Source: Planctomycetia bacterium (lineage in GTDB: Bacteria; Planctomycetota; Planctomycetia; Pirellulales; UBA1268). Taken from it: a stretch of 64,000 nt of DNA. Position 1 is the first letter of the stretch, and every line of letters starts with the position of its first letter. A model generated the notes under the pieces. The model had not been told where the DNA came from and did no database searches. It saw only the letters and a list, made by a program, of their open reading frames with translations. The position numbers were made by a program, and so were the translations under genes. The stretch is taken from positions 1 to 64,000 of the forward strand of contig JAPLNR010000053.1 in NCBI GenBank assembly GCA_026401035.1. The letters run 5' to 3'. Below, piece after piece: positions 17,124 to 24,646 of this stretch.

Positions 17124-17194
17124 GGCTGGGACGGGCTTGCAGGCCAGTTGCATCCCCCACTACCCTCCCGCCCCCCCAAGCAAAGCCATCCGCC

Positions 17195-17728
17195 ATGAAA
17201 ATTCGCTCGTCGCTGCTCTTTGCGTGCATGCTGGTGGTGCCGCTCATCGCGATGTTCTCCCACAAGATTCCGCCCGACCTGCGGCTGTCCGCGCGGCGGC
17301 ACATCTGGGATCCGGCGCGAAAATCGATCCTGCACGCCTTCGGCGGCGCCGCGGAAACGCCCGTCGTTCCGTCGCCCACCATCCTGGCGGTCAGCCCGGC
17401 TGAGCCGGCGCCGGTCGACGTGGCACGCGTCCAACGGGCCGCTCGGTCCCTCGGCACGCGGAAAGAGATCGAGGATCGTCTCGTGGAGCTCGGGGCCTTC
17501 TCGCTGGAATGTGCGCCAGGCACCGATGCCGGAGGGCTGCAGCGTTGCTCCTGCCGCGTCGCTGCCGATCCCTCCGGGCAGTTGCAGCGGGTCTTTCAAG
17601 CGTCGGAGCCCGATCCAGTTTCGGCCCTGCACAACCTGCTCGAGCAGGTGCAGCTTTGGAAGCAGCGGATGGCCGCGGCTCCCCCGGCGGGGCAGTCTCC
17701 GCCGGCCCAGACACGGCGTTTCCAGTAA
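17195..17728 (+). CDS. Small exported or membrane-anchored hypothetical protein
   Basis: A 177-residue protein with an N-terminal hydrophobic helix (LLFACMLVVPLIAMF) that probably anchors it in the membrane. The middle contains RKEIEDRLVELGAFSLECAP and two closely spaced Cys (RCSCRV), the end a Gln/Pro-rich tail. ATG 17195 is chosen since the hydrophobic segment follows immediately; an upstream in-frame ATG at 17120 overlaps the previous stop by four bases and cannot be excluded. It lies between the parvulin and scpB genes on one strand, with nine bases to scpB. I do not recognise the family. Confidence 0.55.
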   Translation: MKIRSSLLFACMLVVPLIAMFSHKIPPDLRLSARRHIWDPARKSILHAFGGAAETPVVPSPTILAVSPAEPAPVDVARVQRAARSLGTRKEIEDRLVELGAFSLECAPGTDAGGLQRCSCRVAADPSGQLQRVFQASEPDPVSALHNLLEQVQLWKQRMAAAPPAGQSPPAQTRRFQ

Positions 17729-17737
17729 GGTCGCACT

Positions 17738-18493
17738 ATGCGCCGCAAGCCAACAGCCTCGCTGCGAATGCCCCAGCAACTCGGCCGCACCCGCGGCCAG
17801 ACGGCCCTTAGGATCTGGACGCCGCCCGTGGCGACCCCCGCCAAACCCCGCCGCCGGCCGGCTCGCCGCCGCAAGCCGGCCGTGGATGCCGGGGCCGAGA
17901 TCGCTCCGGGGCCCTACCTCCGGTCGGAGGAACTGGCCCGACTGGAAGCCGCGCTCACCGTTGCCCGCGAGCCACTGTCGCCGCGGAGACTCGCAAAACT
18001 GGCCCGGCTCACGGATGGCACCCGCGCCCGTTCGCTGCTCAAGGAACTCAAAAAACTGCAGGAGTCGTCCGGTTCGGCCTTTCGCGTCGAACAGCTCGCC
18101 GGCGGATTTCAGCTGCTCACCCGCGGCCCATTTGGCCCGTGGGTGCGGCGGCTTCTGGCAACGCCTCCGGAAACGCGGCTCTCCGCGGCGGCCCTCGAAA
18201 CGCTCGCCATCGTCGCCTATCGACAGCCCGTCACTCGGGCGGAAGTCGAGGCCATTCGGGGAGTTGGGTGCGAGGAGATGCTTCGGCACCTTCTGGACAG
18301 GGATTTCGTGGCGATCGGGGGCCGGACGGAGGAATTGGGCCGTCCGAACGTCTATCAGACGACCAGTCGGTTTCTACGGGCTTTCGGACTCGCTCGCATC
18401 GAGGACCTGCCGCAACTGCCGGACGCCGCTTTTCAGGCGGCTGAATCTCGCGTTGCCGAGCCCGCCGAGCAGGGCGACCTCCCCTCCACGTGA
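17738..18493 (+). CDS. scpB: ScpB-like segregation and condensation protein B
   Basis: A 251-residue winged-helix protein. LEAALTVAREPLSPRRLAKL begins the first winged helix and LSAAALETLAIVAYRQPVTR followed by AEVEAIRGV is the strongly conserved second one. ScpB works with ScpA and Smc in chromosome condensation and segregation. No scpA is adjacent in this window. The first 55 residues are a basic, Pro/Arg-rich extension absent from most ScpB proteins, and the C-terminal tail is acidic. The basic extension could bind DNA, which is inference. Confidence 0.88.
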   Translation: MRRKPTASLRMPQQLGRTRGQTALRIWTPPVATPAKPRRRPARRRKPAVDAGAEIAPGPYLRSEELARLEAALTVAREPLSPRRLAKLARLTDGTRARSLLKELKKLQESSGSAFRVEQLAGGFQLLTRGPFGPWVRRLLATPPETRLSAAALETLAIVAYRQPVTRAEVEAIRGVGCEEMLRHLLDRDFVAIGGRTEELGRPNVYQTTSRFLRAFGLARIEDLPQLPDAAFQAAESRVAEPAEQGDLPST

Positions 18494-18796
18494 CACCGGC
18501 TGCCGCGGCTGCGAAAAACACTTGCACTCCCCGCGGACTGTGGACACACTTTCCCGTCCCAGTCGGGCGATTTTCGGTCTGCTGCAGCGCTGAAATTATT
18601 TTTCGGCCAGGCGGTTTGACGATTTCGCACGATCGGGTACAGAAATGACCGAAGATAGGGCTCCGACAAGAGGCGCCGCGGTGTGAAAGCACCGGCGGAT
18701 TCCGCGGACCCGATGTTCGGATAGTGTCGTGTTTTTGTTCCGTTTTTCGTTCGCCGCCGCTCACCCTGCGGCGAACAGACTCGAGGAGGTTTTGCC
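18494..18796 (+). promoter_or_regulatory. Upstream region of the acidic protein gene, weak promoter candidate
   Basis: About 300 bases without a gene. TTGACG at 18616-18621 is followed at 17 bases by ACAGAA (18639-18644), a fair -35 with a poor -10. A strong ribosome binding site (GAGGAGG) lies eight bases before the GTG at 18797. The region is noticeably richer in A and T than the flanking genes, as is common for regulatory DNA. No conserved operator or riboswitch fold is recognised. Confidence 0.3.
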
Positions 18797-19246
18797 GTGA
18801 CGATTGTTACGAGTCCCAGAGGGAAGCAGGACGTGATGACCGCCGACGTGTTCTCCTGGAACGAACTTCCCGAACTGATGGCTGCAGAGGAGCTTTTCGA
18901 CACCGCGGTTTCCCCCGGTGCCGACAGGTCTTCGCTCGCCGCCCAGGCCGACGAGGATGATTTCGAGGATGACGACGACGACGATGACGAGGAAGAAGAC
19001 GACGACTTCGAGGACGACGAGGAAGAGGACGAGGACGAAGACGAGGAAGAAGAAGACGACGAGTGGGAGGAAGTCGAAGACGAAGACGAAGAAGAGGATG
19101 AGGAAGAGGAAGAAGACGAAGCAGAAGAGGAAGAAGAGGAAGAGGACGAGGAGGAAGACGACGACGAAGACTGGGAAGACGACGACGAGGAGTGGGAGGA
19201 TGAAGACGAGGAAGAGGAAGAGGAAGAAGACGACGACGACGACTGA
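18797..19246 (+). CDS. Extremely acidic Asp/Glu low-complexity protein
   Basis: A 149-residue protein. Residues 1-50 are ordinary sequence (VFSWNELPELMAAEELFDTA); residues 51-149 are almost exclusively Asp and Glu, broken only by a few Phe, Trp, Val and Ala. GTG 18797 follows a strong GAGGAGG. The isoelectric point must be very low and the tail disordered. Such tails can bind cations, histone-like or ribosomal proteins, or act as DNA mimics; none of this can be shown here. The codon pattern alternates GAC/GAT and GAG/GAA, which argues for selection on protein composition rather than a simple DNA repeat. The start and ribosome binding site make it a believable gene. Confidence 0.75.
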   Translation: MTIVTSPRGKQDVMTADVFSWNELPELMAAEELFDTAVSPGADRSSLAAQADEDDFEDDDDDDDEEEDDDFEDDEEEDEDEDEEEEDDEWEEVEDEDEEEDEEEEEDEAEEEEEEEDEEEDDDEDWEDDDEEWEDEDEEEEEEEDDDDD

Positions 19247-19270
19247 GGTCGTGTCCTCGCAGAACGCCCT

Positions 19271-20587
19271 CTACTTGTTCGTTTCGACCGCCACGCCGGC
19301 CTCAATGGCTGGCTCAAGCCTCACGACTCGTCCCTTGCGGTCGACCTCGAGAGTCACGCGGTCTTCCGCCGCCGCCAGCTTCGCAAGCATGTCGGCCTGA
19401 CTGGCGATTTCCATCCCATCGATTGCGATCACCCGGTCGCCGAGAAGCACGCCGGCCCTGGCCATTGGCGAGCCGGGAGTGACCCGCACGATGACCGGAG
19501 CCGTGGGCTCGCCTGGATCGCTTCGCGTGCCCATGCCCCACCGCGGCCGCTGTCCCCCGGCCATCGGTGCCGCGACGGCGGGCGCTTCGATGGCCTGTCG
19601 CTGGGCGGCCGACTCCTTGCGGCAGTCGGGGCGAAATGCCCGCGCCGGCTGTGGGTCATCGGCGATTGCCGTCACGAAGTCGAGCGTGAGCCGCGTCACC
19701 GGCTCGATGCCGGCGAAGTTGATGAGATGGGTGTCGTCGCTGGGACGGTGATACTGGTCATGGAGACCCGTGTGGAACATCACGGTCGGAATCTCCGCGG
19801 CGATAAAGGGATAGTGGTCTGAGTCGTCGGTGATCTCCCAGTCGTAGACGAGTTCGAGATTCACTGTCTGGTTGGCCCGCAGGGCCGCCATCCGCAGGCC
19901 CGCAGAGGTTCGAGTGCCAAATACCTCAACCCGCTGGCCGCGGAGCCGGCCGATCATGTCGAGGTTCACGGAAAACACGATCTTGGCTTGGGACAGCGCC
20001 GCCGGCCGCACCCGCAGGAAGTGATATGAGCCGAGCAATCCCTTCTCCTCGCCGTCCCAAAATGCGAATAGGACCGACCGCCGCGGCCGGCTGGGCAGGT
20101 GCTGGAAGGCCTCGGCGATCTCGATCAGGCCGGCCACGCCGGACGCGTTGTCGTCGGCCCCGTTGTGGATAAAGCCGGTGGGGCCGTAGCTGTTGTTCGC
20201 ATTCCCGTAGCCGACATGGTCGTAATGGGCTCCCACGATCACCAGTTCGTGGGCCACGGAGGGATCGCTCCCCGGCAGCAGGGCGAGGATGTTCCGCATC
20301 CCGCCGAAGCTCTGGAAGAAGGTGCCGTTGTCGCCGGCCGGCTGGAGACCGAGTTTTTCGATCGTTCCCACGATGTAGGTGCCGGCCGCCCGGCCACCGC
20401 GGCGGCCCCCTTCACGCCCCTCGAATGCATCGTCGGCCAGGGCGTGGACGTGGCGGCTGGCATCGGCCGCCTGGATGCTCGCGTGGGCCGCCGACATCCG
20501 CTCCGCCGCGGGAGCGCTGACGGAAATGAAGCCGGCAAAACAGAGCGCGGCGGCACAGGCGGCCGCGGTGCGGGCGTGAATCGACAT
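19271..20587 (-). CDS. Exported M28-family zinc peptidase with C-terminal PDZ domain
   Basis: A 438-residue protein. ATG 20587 begins a signal peptide (AAACAAALCFAGFISVSAPA). The M28 catalytic core has VIVGAHYDHVG, GADDNASGVAG, FWDGEEKGLLGS, VNLDMIG and QYHRPSDD, which supply the His, Asp, Glu and His ligands of two zinc ions and the general base Glu. Residues about 350-438 form a PDZ domain (VTPGSPMARAGVLLGDRVIAI). It is probably a periplasmic or secreted aminopeptidase. The DNA frame is open farther upstream across the tandem duplication and the tRNA, which is not coding. Confidence 0.9.
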   Translation of the reverse strand: MSIHARTAAACAAALCFAGFISVSAPAAERMSAAHASIQAADASRHVHALADDAFEGREGGRRGGRAAGTYIVGTIEKLGLQPAGDNGTFFQSFGGMRNILALLPGSDPSVAHELVIVGAHYDHVGYGNANNSYGPTGFIHNGADDNASGVAGLIEIAEAFQHLPSRPRRSVLFAFWDGEEKGLLGSYHFLRVRPAALSQAKIVFSVNLDMIGRLRGQRVEVFGTRTSAGLRMAALRANQTVNLELVYDWEITDDSDHYPFIAAEIPTVMFHTGLHDQYHRPSDDTHLINFAGIEPVTRLTLDFVTAIADDPQPARAFRPDCRKESAAQRQAIEAPAVAAPMAGGQRPRWGMGTRSDPGEPTAPVIVRVTPGSPMARAGVLLGDRVIAIDGMEIASQADMLAKLAAAEDRVTLEVDRKGRVVRLEPAIEAGVAVETNK

Positions 20588-20607
20588 GATGCGAGGCGCC
20601 TCCTTGC

Positions 20608-20729
20608 GGGACTCGGCTTTGGCGTCCAGAATAGTGCCCTGCATTGCCCCCCACGTCCATGGGGATTTGGGACTCGGCTTTGGCGTCCAGAATAGTGCCC
20701 TGCATTGCCCCCCACGTCCATGGGGATTT
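20608..20729. repeat. Exact 61-bp tandem duplication
   Basis: The unit beginning GGGACTCGGCTTTGGCGTCC at 20608 is repeated without change from 20669 to 20729. It lies between the M28 peptidase start and tRNA-Ser, only ten bases from the tRNA 5' end. The identity of both copies indicates a recent event. It could duplicate a promoter element of the tRNA. Confidence 0.95.
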
Positions 20730-20739
20730 GTGCGAGTGA

Positions 20740-20829
20740 GGAGAGGTGGCAGAGTGGTCGAATGCGCGTCTTTGCTAAAGACGTGTCCGGTCAAAAGCTG
20801 GACCGCGGGTTCGAATCCCGCCCTCTCCG
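20740..20829 (+). tRNA. tRNA-Ser (anticodon GCT)
   Basis: A 90-base class II tRNA. The acceptor stem pairs GGAGAGG (20740-20746) with CCTCTCC (20822-20828), discriminator G. The anticodon loop contains TTGCTAA, and the long variable arm (GTGTCCGGTCAAAAGCTGGAC) and T-loop GGTTCGAATCC are typical for serine tRNA. The CCA end is not encoded. Its 3' end serves as the attachment site of the adjacent island. Confidence 0.95.
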
Positions 20830-20856
20830 TTGGTTGGTAAACGTCGAATCGAACGG
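20813..20856 (+). other. Island attachment site, tRNA-proximal (attL)
   Basis: The last 17 bases of tRNA-Ser and 27 bases beyond it recur at 25657-25700 with two mismatches in 44 positions. Flanking bases on both sides do not match, so the repeat is sharply delimited. The location and structure are those of a tRNA-targeted genomic island. Confidence 0.8.
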
Positions 20857-20939
20857 GCCTGCTTTTCAAGCCGGAATCCAAGGCTCATTGCACAGCGAGT
20901 CATTGTTGACCTCCATGACTGTGCTGAAACTTTGTTGAG

Positions 20940-20965
20940 CCACCCGCCGCCGGGTGGGTTTTGTC
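20940..20965 (+). terminator. Possible intrinsic terminator
   Basis: A 7-bp stem CCACCCG / CGGGTGG with a CCGC loop is followed by GTTTTGT. It could end tRNA-Ser transcription on the plus strand. The T-run is short and interrupted. Confidence 0.4.
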
Positions 20966-20972
20966 ACGGGTA

Positions 20973-21854
20973 TCAGCTCCCACGTCGCCGGCGACTCGGC
21001 CCGCCTTCCCCTTCCCCTTGCCGGCGGCACGGGCCCGGCTTCGGCTTCACGGGCTTCGTGCCGGCCAACGGGCTCATGGTGAGCATCCGGCGGGTGACGG
21101 CGAAGTTGAGCCACTGCCGAACGATCGTCAGCTCGGTAGAGACCGTCTTGGCGGCCATGCCGTCCCGCCGCCGCCGCACGGCGAAGTCTTCGAGGTTCTG
21201 CACGGAGATCGCGCACATGAGCCGCACGCCGGCGATGTCGAACGTACCGGCCTGCCGAGGCACGGCGCCGGAGAGTTCACCCCTCGGGATCATCGAGCAG
21301 TGCGGACGCAGCGGCTCCGGATACCGGTCGAGCCACGAAGCGTCGATCATGCCCAGCGAAAGCATGTCCCTGACGTGTACACGATCCTTGTCACGAAACG
21401 CGTTGAGCTTCATCCGCACGAGCGTCTCCAACGCGACCGTCTGAAGGTCATCCGTGCGAACCCCAGGAACGATATCGGGATTGGGCTCGCCCCCCCGCTC
21501 CACCGTACCGACAAGCAGCACATACACCGCGTCGCGGGCCGAAGCATCGGGGTGCTCAACGAACATGTCGAGACCGGAGGTGTTGCGATGATGAAACCCG
21601 GCGGCTGTCATGGCGGACACCATCGCGGGTAGATCGGCCGGGCGAACGAGAATGTCGACGTCTCGCGTGGTCCGCATCGCGGCCTCGTCGACCTGCGCCA
21701 CCCAGGCCCGCACGGCGTGGCCGCCGATCACGGCGTAGGGCACACCGGCTGCCTCGAGGACACCGACTGTCTTTCGCAGCCGCTCATTGACTTTTTCCAC
21801 TGCTCGCCCCATTCGGGTCCAGAATTCCTCGCCCCGAATCGTGAATTCAACCAT
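20973..21854 (-). CDS. Nucleotidyltransferase fused to a tyrosine-integrase N-terminal fragment
   Basis: A 293-residue chimera. Residues 1-185 form a nucleotidyltransferase-fold protein: VPYAVIGGHAVRAW and TRDVDILVRPADL are the G-G and D-x-D motifs, like minimal nucleotidyltransferases of toxin-antitoxin type. From about residue 215 the sequence changes to NLEDFAVRRRRDGMAAKTVS and LTIVRQWLNFAVTRRMLTMS, then PLAGTKPV, the core-binding (SAM-like) domain of tyrosine recombinases. It stops where the catalytic domain should begin, so the integrase is dead. The position next to attL is where the island integrase belongs. The N-terminal domain may still be functional; the fusion is probably a deletion scar. 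Confidence 0.7.
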   Translation of the reverse strand: MVEFTIRGEEFWTRMGRAVEKVNERLRKTVGVLEAAGVPYAVIGGHAVRAWVAQVDEAAMRTTRDVDILVRPADLPAMVSAMTAAGFHHRNTSGLDMFVEHPDASARDAVYVLLVGTVERGGEPNPDIVPGVRTDDLQTVALETLVRMKLNAFRDKDRVHVRDMLSLGMIDASWLDRYPEPLRPHCSMIPRGELSGAVPRQAGTFDIAGVRLMCAISVQNLEDFAVRRRRDGMAAKTVSTELTIVRQWLNFAVTRRMLTMSPLAGTKPVKPKPGPCRRQGEGEGGPSRRRRGS

Positions 21855-22053
21855 GGATAACGTCCTCTGAGCATTCCACCTAAATCAGAATAACCATTCG
21901 ATTATCAACACCCATATACACTTCCGCGCTTCGATGTCGCGCGGCAGCGCCGCTCATCGCCGATCGACGCCGCCGTCGAGTTTGGCTGGCCACAGGGAAA
22001 GATCGTACGGCGTATTGAAATGGGCGTGATACCACGCCAGTCCCCACATTCGC

Positions 22054-22116
22054 GAAGGATAGCCCGGTCAATGGAACGGCCGCCAGCATTGCCCGGCAGA
22101 TGAGCGGCTCGTGAGC
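22054..22116 (-). repeat. IS91-type element terminus, copy B
   Basis: A 63-bp terminus beginning GAAGGATAGCCCGGTCAATG. It is inverted relative to copy C (23688-23750) and parallel to copy A (9445-9506). Similarity to C continues inward for roughly 90 more bases, through the shared GTGGCGTTTTTCTG. Confidence 0.7.
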
Positions 22117-22400
22117 CGCGTGCTCCAGTCTCCCGGGCCCCAGCAGGCCGTTCCCAGAACGCGTGCCTTCCCCCTGCAGTGGCGTTTTTCTGAAGGATAG
22201 GACGGCCAACAACACTTCCGCATGCGTTTGAAGGGCGACGAGCGTTCGATGGGGTGTGGCTCTGGGCCCGTCTCGGCACCGCTGGCTGTTTGGCGACCGC
22301 ACAACAGGCCTTCGCCCGCTTGCGAACCAGGCATTGCAGCGGGAACTCCTCGCCCACCCGGGCCATGAGCTTGGCCTTTGGCGTCGAGAGGTGTCGTAGA
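22117..22400 (-). mobile_element. Remnant of a second IS91-type element
   Basis: Reading leftward, this stretch starts with a piece of transposase C-terminus (AKLMARVGEEFPL, the same residues as in the copy ending at 23546) and then jumps to the non-coding 3' end shared with copy C. Most of the transposase has been deleted. The element therefore faced away from the better preserved one at 22500-23750. It contains no open frame that I consider coding. Confidence 0.5.
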
Positions 22401-22499
22401 CAGAACGATTCCGGTTTCTCGGGCGTGAGCACCGGAAGCGCTAGCGGCCTGGATCGCTGCGCTCCGGGGGGCCCGCTGGCGGAGAGCGGCATCCCGCAA

Positions 22500-23546
22500 A
22501 GGCGGAGCGTCCCGTGCCGGGCTACGTCGAGGAGGAACTCCGCGGGTATCTCGAGTGCGGCATCCTCTGCTTCTCACTTCGGCCGTGCCCTCTGCACGGG
22601 CTGCGGCCAGGGGTTTGACCGGCGTTCCTGCCGGCCCGACCGATCAACCAGGCCGATCTGGCCGCGCTCACCGAGCGGGTGCGCCGCCGCGTGATCCGCT
22701 TTCTTCAGGCTCACTCGCCTGCTCGACACCGCTGCCGCCGCCGACATGCTCGCCTGGGAGAACAGCGGGTTTTCAGTCGATGCCAGTGTTCGGATCACGC
22801 TCATCGACCGCGACGTGCCGAGCTACTTTCAGAGCTTGGAGCACCTGCTGCGGTATTGCGCCCGGCCACCCTTTGCGCTCGAGCGACTCTCTGTGACACG
22901 TGACGCAAGCGGCCGCGTAACCAAAGTCCGCCACGTGCTCCCCCGACACAAAGCCGCCAACTGGGTCGGCCCGGGCCGCTCGCGAACGTCCACGCGACCG
23001 GGGGCGAACGGCGTCGTTGACCTCTCGCCGTTTGAGTTTCTCGACCGGCTCGCCGATCTCGTGCCGCCGCCGCGCAAGCATCGGCACAGGTATCACGGGG
23101 TGTTTGCACCCAACCACAAGCTCAGGCGGGCCGTCACGTCGCTTGCGATCGGGAACGTCGGAAAGCGCCAAGAGGCGGTGACCGGCGGGCATGGGGGCGA
23201 CGGTCATGCCACGGAAGGATGCTGCGACGCAAATCCGAGTCACAAGCCCCGCTCGCACGACACGTCTCGGATTGCCTGGGCCAAGCTGATGGCCCGGGTG
23301 GGTGAGGAGTTTCCACTTGCGTGCCCCACCTGCGGCGGCGACATCCGGCTGATCGCATTCATCACCGATCCGGGGCCGATCCGGAAGATCCTGACACACC
23401 TCGGCGAACCACTCGAACCACCGCCCCTCTCTCCCGCCCGTGGCCCGCCGACCGACTGGGGAGAGTTCGTGCAGGTCCATGACGACCGGGCAATCTTTCA
23501 GGGATGGATAGACGAGCTGTCCGTGATCGACATCCACAGCCTCTGA
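22500..23546 (+). pseudogene. IS91-family transposase, catalytic core deleted
   Basis: The N-terminal zinc-finger part is recognisable near 22520-22620 (YVEEELRGYLECGILCF, FGRALCTGCGQGF), but is frameshifted. It is joined directly to VRRRVIRF and, after another shift, to ENSGFSVDASVRI, LLRYCARPPFALERL, KHRHRYHGVFAPNHKLR, WAKLMARVGEEFPLACPTCGG and RLIAFITDPGPIRKIL, which form the C-terminal third of IS91-type transposases. The segment that should hold the HUH and tyrosine motifs is missing, so the protein cannot nick DNA. The final 266 codons from 22746 are intact and could be mistaken for a gene. The element may only move if a transposase is supplied in trans. Confidence 0.75.
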
Positions 23547-23687
23547 CCGGCGTCGGACGCGAGGCGTCGAAGCCCCGGGAACGGCCGACTGGGACGCGGT
23601 CTGCGCAGACGCCAGAAAAACGCCACCGAAGCGGGTGCGGGGCGTTTCGAGAAACCCGCTCCGGACGCCCGGGCCGCTCCTCCCGAG

Positions 23688-23750
23688 GCTCACAAGTCGC
23701 TCATCAGCCGGAAGACCGGTGCGGAGGTGCCATTGACCGGGCTATCCTTC
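23688..23750 (+). repeat. IS91-type element terminus, copy C
   Basis: A 63-bp end ending ...CATTGACCGGGCTATCCTTC at 23750, about 140 bases after the transposase stop. It is the inverted counterpart of copy B and matches copy A. The abrupt loss of similarity after CCTTC marks the element boundary. This is the expected place for the replication terminus or origin of an IS91-type rolling-circle element. Confidence 0.7.
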
Positions 23751-23825
23751 GGCCTCGAGATTCCGGCAATCGATTCTGACTGCCCGTTTTCTGCGACAGT
23801 TCGGCAAAACACCGCAGGCATAGGG

Positions 23826-23875
23826 AACCGGGAATAAGCGAGTTACCCGTTCGGAAAAGTCGCTTATTCCCGGTT
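23826..23875. other. Perfect 16-bp inverted repeat with 18-base loop
   Basis: AACCGGGAATAAGCGA (23826-23841) pairs with TCGCTTATTCCCGGTT (23860-23875). It lies about 75 bases outside the IS91-type terminus C. It might be a rolling-circle hairpin, a protein-binding palindrome or a terminator; there is no T-run, so a terminator is least likely. Confidence 0.6.
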
Positions 23876-23906
23876 GCTTACGGCTTCAAAAACAGCGGCT
23901 TTTTCG

Positions 23907-24131
23907 TCACCCACAACAGCGCCGGGCGAGTTGCCTGGCTTGGGCCCGCGGCGTCGCGTGGCTTTCCAACAAATAGATACCGCGGCCCGCCAGCCACTGG
24001 GCCAGCGATACGCGGAGATGACGAGCGCGGCCGCTGGGCCGCCGCTCGTAGAGTTTCAGAATCACCGTGCCGTCTGGCCTGTAGCGAACATGCCGCACCG
24101 GCCGGCCGTTGAACGTGGTGATTTTCACCAT
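23907..24131 (-). CDS. Small basic hypothetical protein
   Basis: A 74-residue frame starting at ATG 24131 with GGAAGG four bases upstream. The sequence ITTFNGRPVRHVRYRPDG and TVILKLYERRPSGRARHLRV is beta-rich and basic, and looks like real coding sequence, but I recognise no family. It lies inside the island, downstream of the MNT/HEPN pair. A second ATG at 24143 in the same frame is possible. Confidence 0.35.
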   Translation of the reverse strand: MVKITTFNGRPVRHVRYRPDGTVILKLYERRPSGRARHLRVSLAQWLAGRGIYLLESHATPRAQARQLARRCCG

Positions 24132-24183
24132 GGAACCTTCCATGAAAAAAAGAAGGCAGGAATGGCGCCGCCCCTGCCGTGTG

Positions 24184-24222
24184 AAAACAAAAACGCCGGT
24201 CGAGCTTCCACGCCCGGCCGGC
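24184..24222 (-). terminator. Terminator after the HEPN gene
   Basis: On the minus strand GCCGGCCGGGC pairs with GCTCGACCGGC (one C/A mismatch and one G-T pair), followed by GTTTTTGTTTT. It lies 44 bases after the HEPN stop and reads in its direction. Confidence 0.7.
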
Positions 24223-24265
24223 TTTCATCGACGATTCAACGCATCGCTACAGAAGCGTCAAGAAA

Positions 24266-24646
24266 TCAGTCCATTGCGGCCTCGACGAATGCTCGTAGGC
24301 CCCGAATCCAACCGAGCCATCTCGAACGATCCTGCCCGCCCTGCGGAAGCACCTCGTCATACCGAAACACGGTGCCGAACGGCGTGAGTCGATCGATATC
24401 CGCTAGGTCAGCCGGCAGCGTGACGCCGGCATCGGAGAGCAACTCGATCAACACCCCGAGATTATGGGTTCGCGGATAGTCAGCTTTGCGGGACACCAAC
24501 GCAGCCTTGAGCAGCTTCTCGGCAGCCTGCTGCGCGTGAAAACCAAGCGTGTCGTCATCGACGTCGCGATCGTCGAGCAACCGCTCCAAGACGAGCTCAT
24601 CCTGTTTCGCCTTGCGGAGCAGGACGTCGTGGCGATCAAGCGGCAT
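24266..24646 (-). CDS. HEPN-domain protein (toxin partner of MNT)
   Basis: A 126-residue all-helical protein. GFHAQQAAEKLLKAALV followed by YPRTHNLGVLIELL is the core of HEPN domains, many of which are RNases of toxin-antitoxin pairs. The conserved Arg and His of the R-x4-6-H motif are only approximately present (RKADYPRTH), so RNase activity is uncertain. ATG 24646 is chosen because the family N-terminus begins there and overlaps the end of the MNT gene by 11 bases, which indicates translational coupling. A terminator follows at 24184-24222. Confidence 0.8.
   Translation of the reverse strand: MPLDRHDVLLRKAKQDELVLERLLDDRDVDDDTLGFHAQQAAEKLLKAALVSRKADYPRTHNLGVLIELLSDAGVTLPADLADIDRLTPFGTVFRYDEVLPQGGQDRSRWLGWIRGLRAFVEAAMD

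Noticed and set aside
18433-19317. A Ser-rich minus-strand protein with poly-Ser runs
   Set aside because: It is simply the antisense of the Asp/Glu codon tract of the acidic protein.
20608-20729. Possible CRISPR array
   Set aside because: Only two directly abutting 61-bp copies with no spacers; no cas genes in the window. No other spaced repeat array was seen.
22773-23693. A 306-codon minus-strand frame across the IS91 element
   Set aside because: Antisense of the recognisable transposase C-terminus; it ends inside the element terminus.
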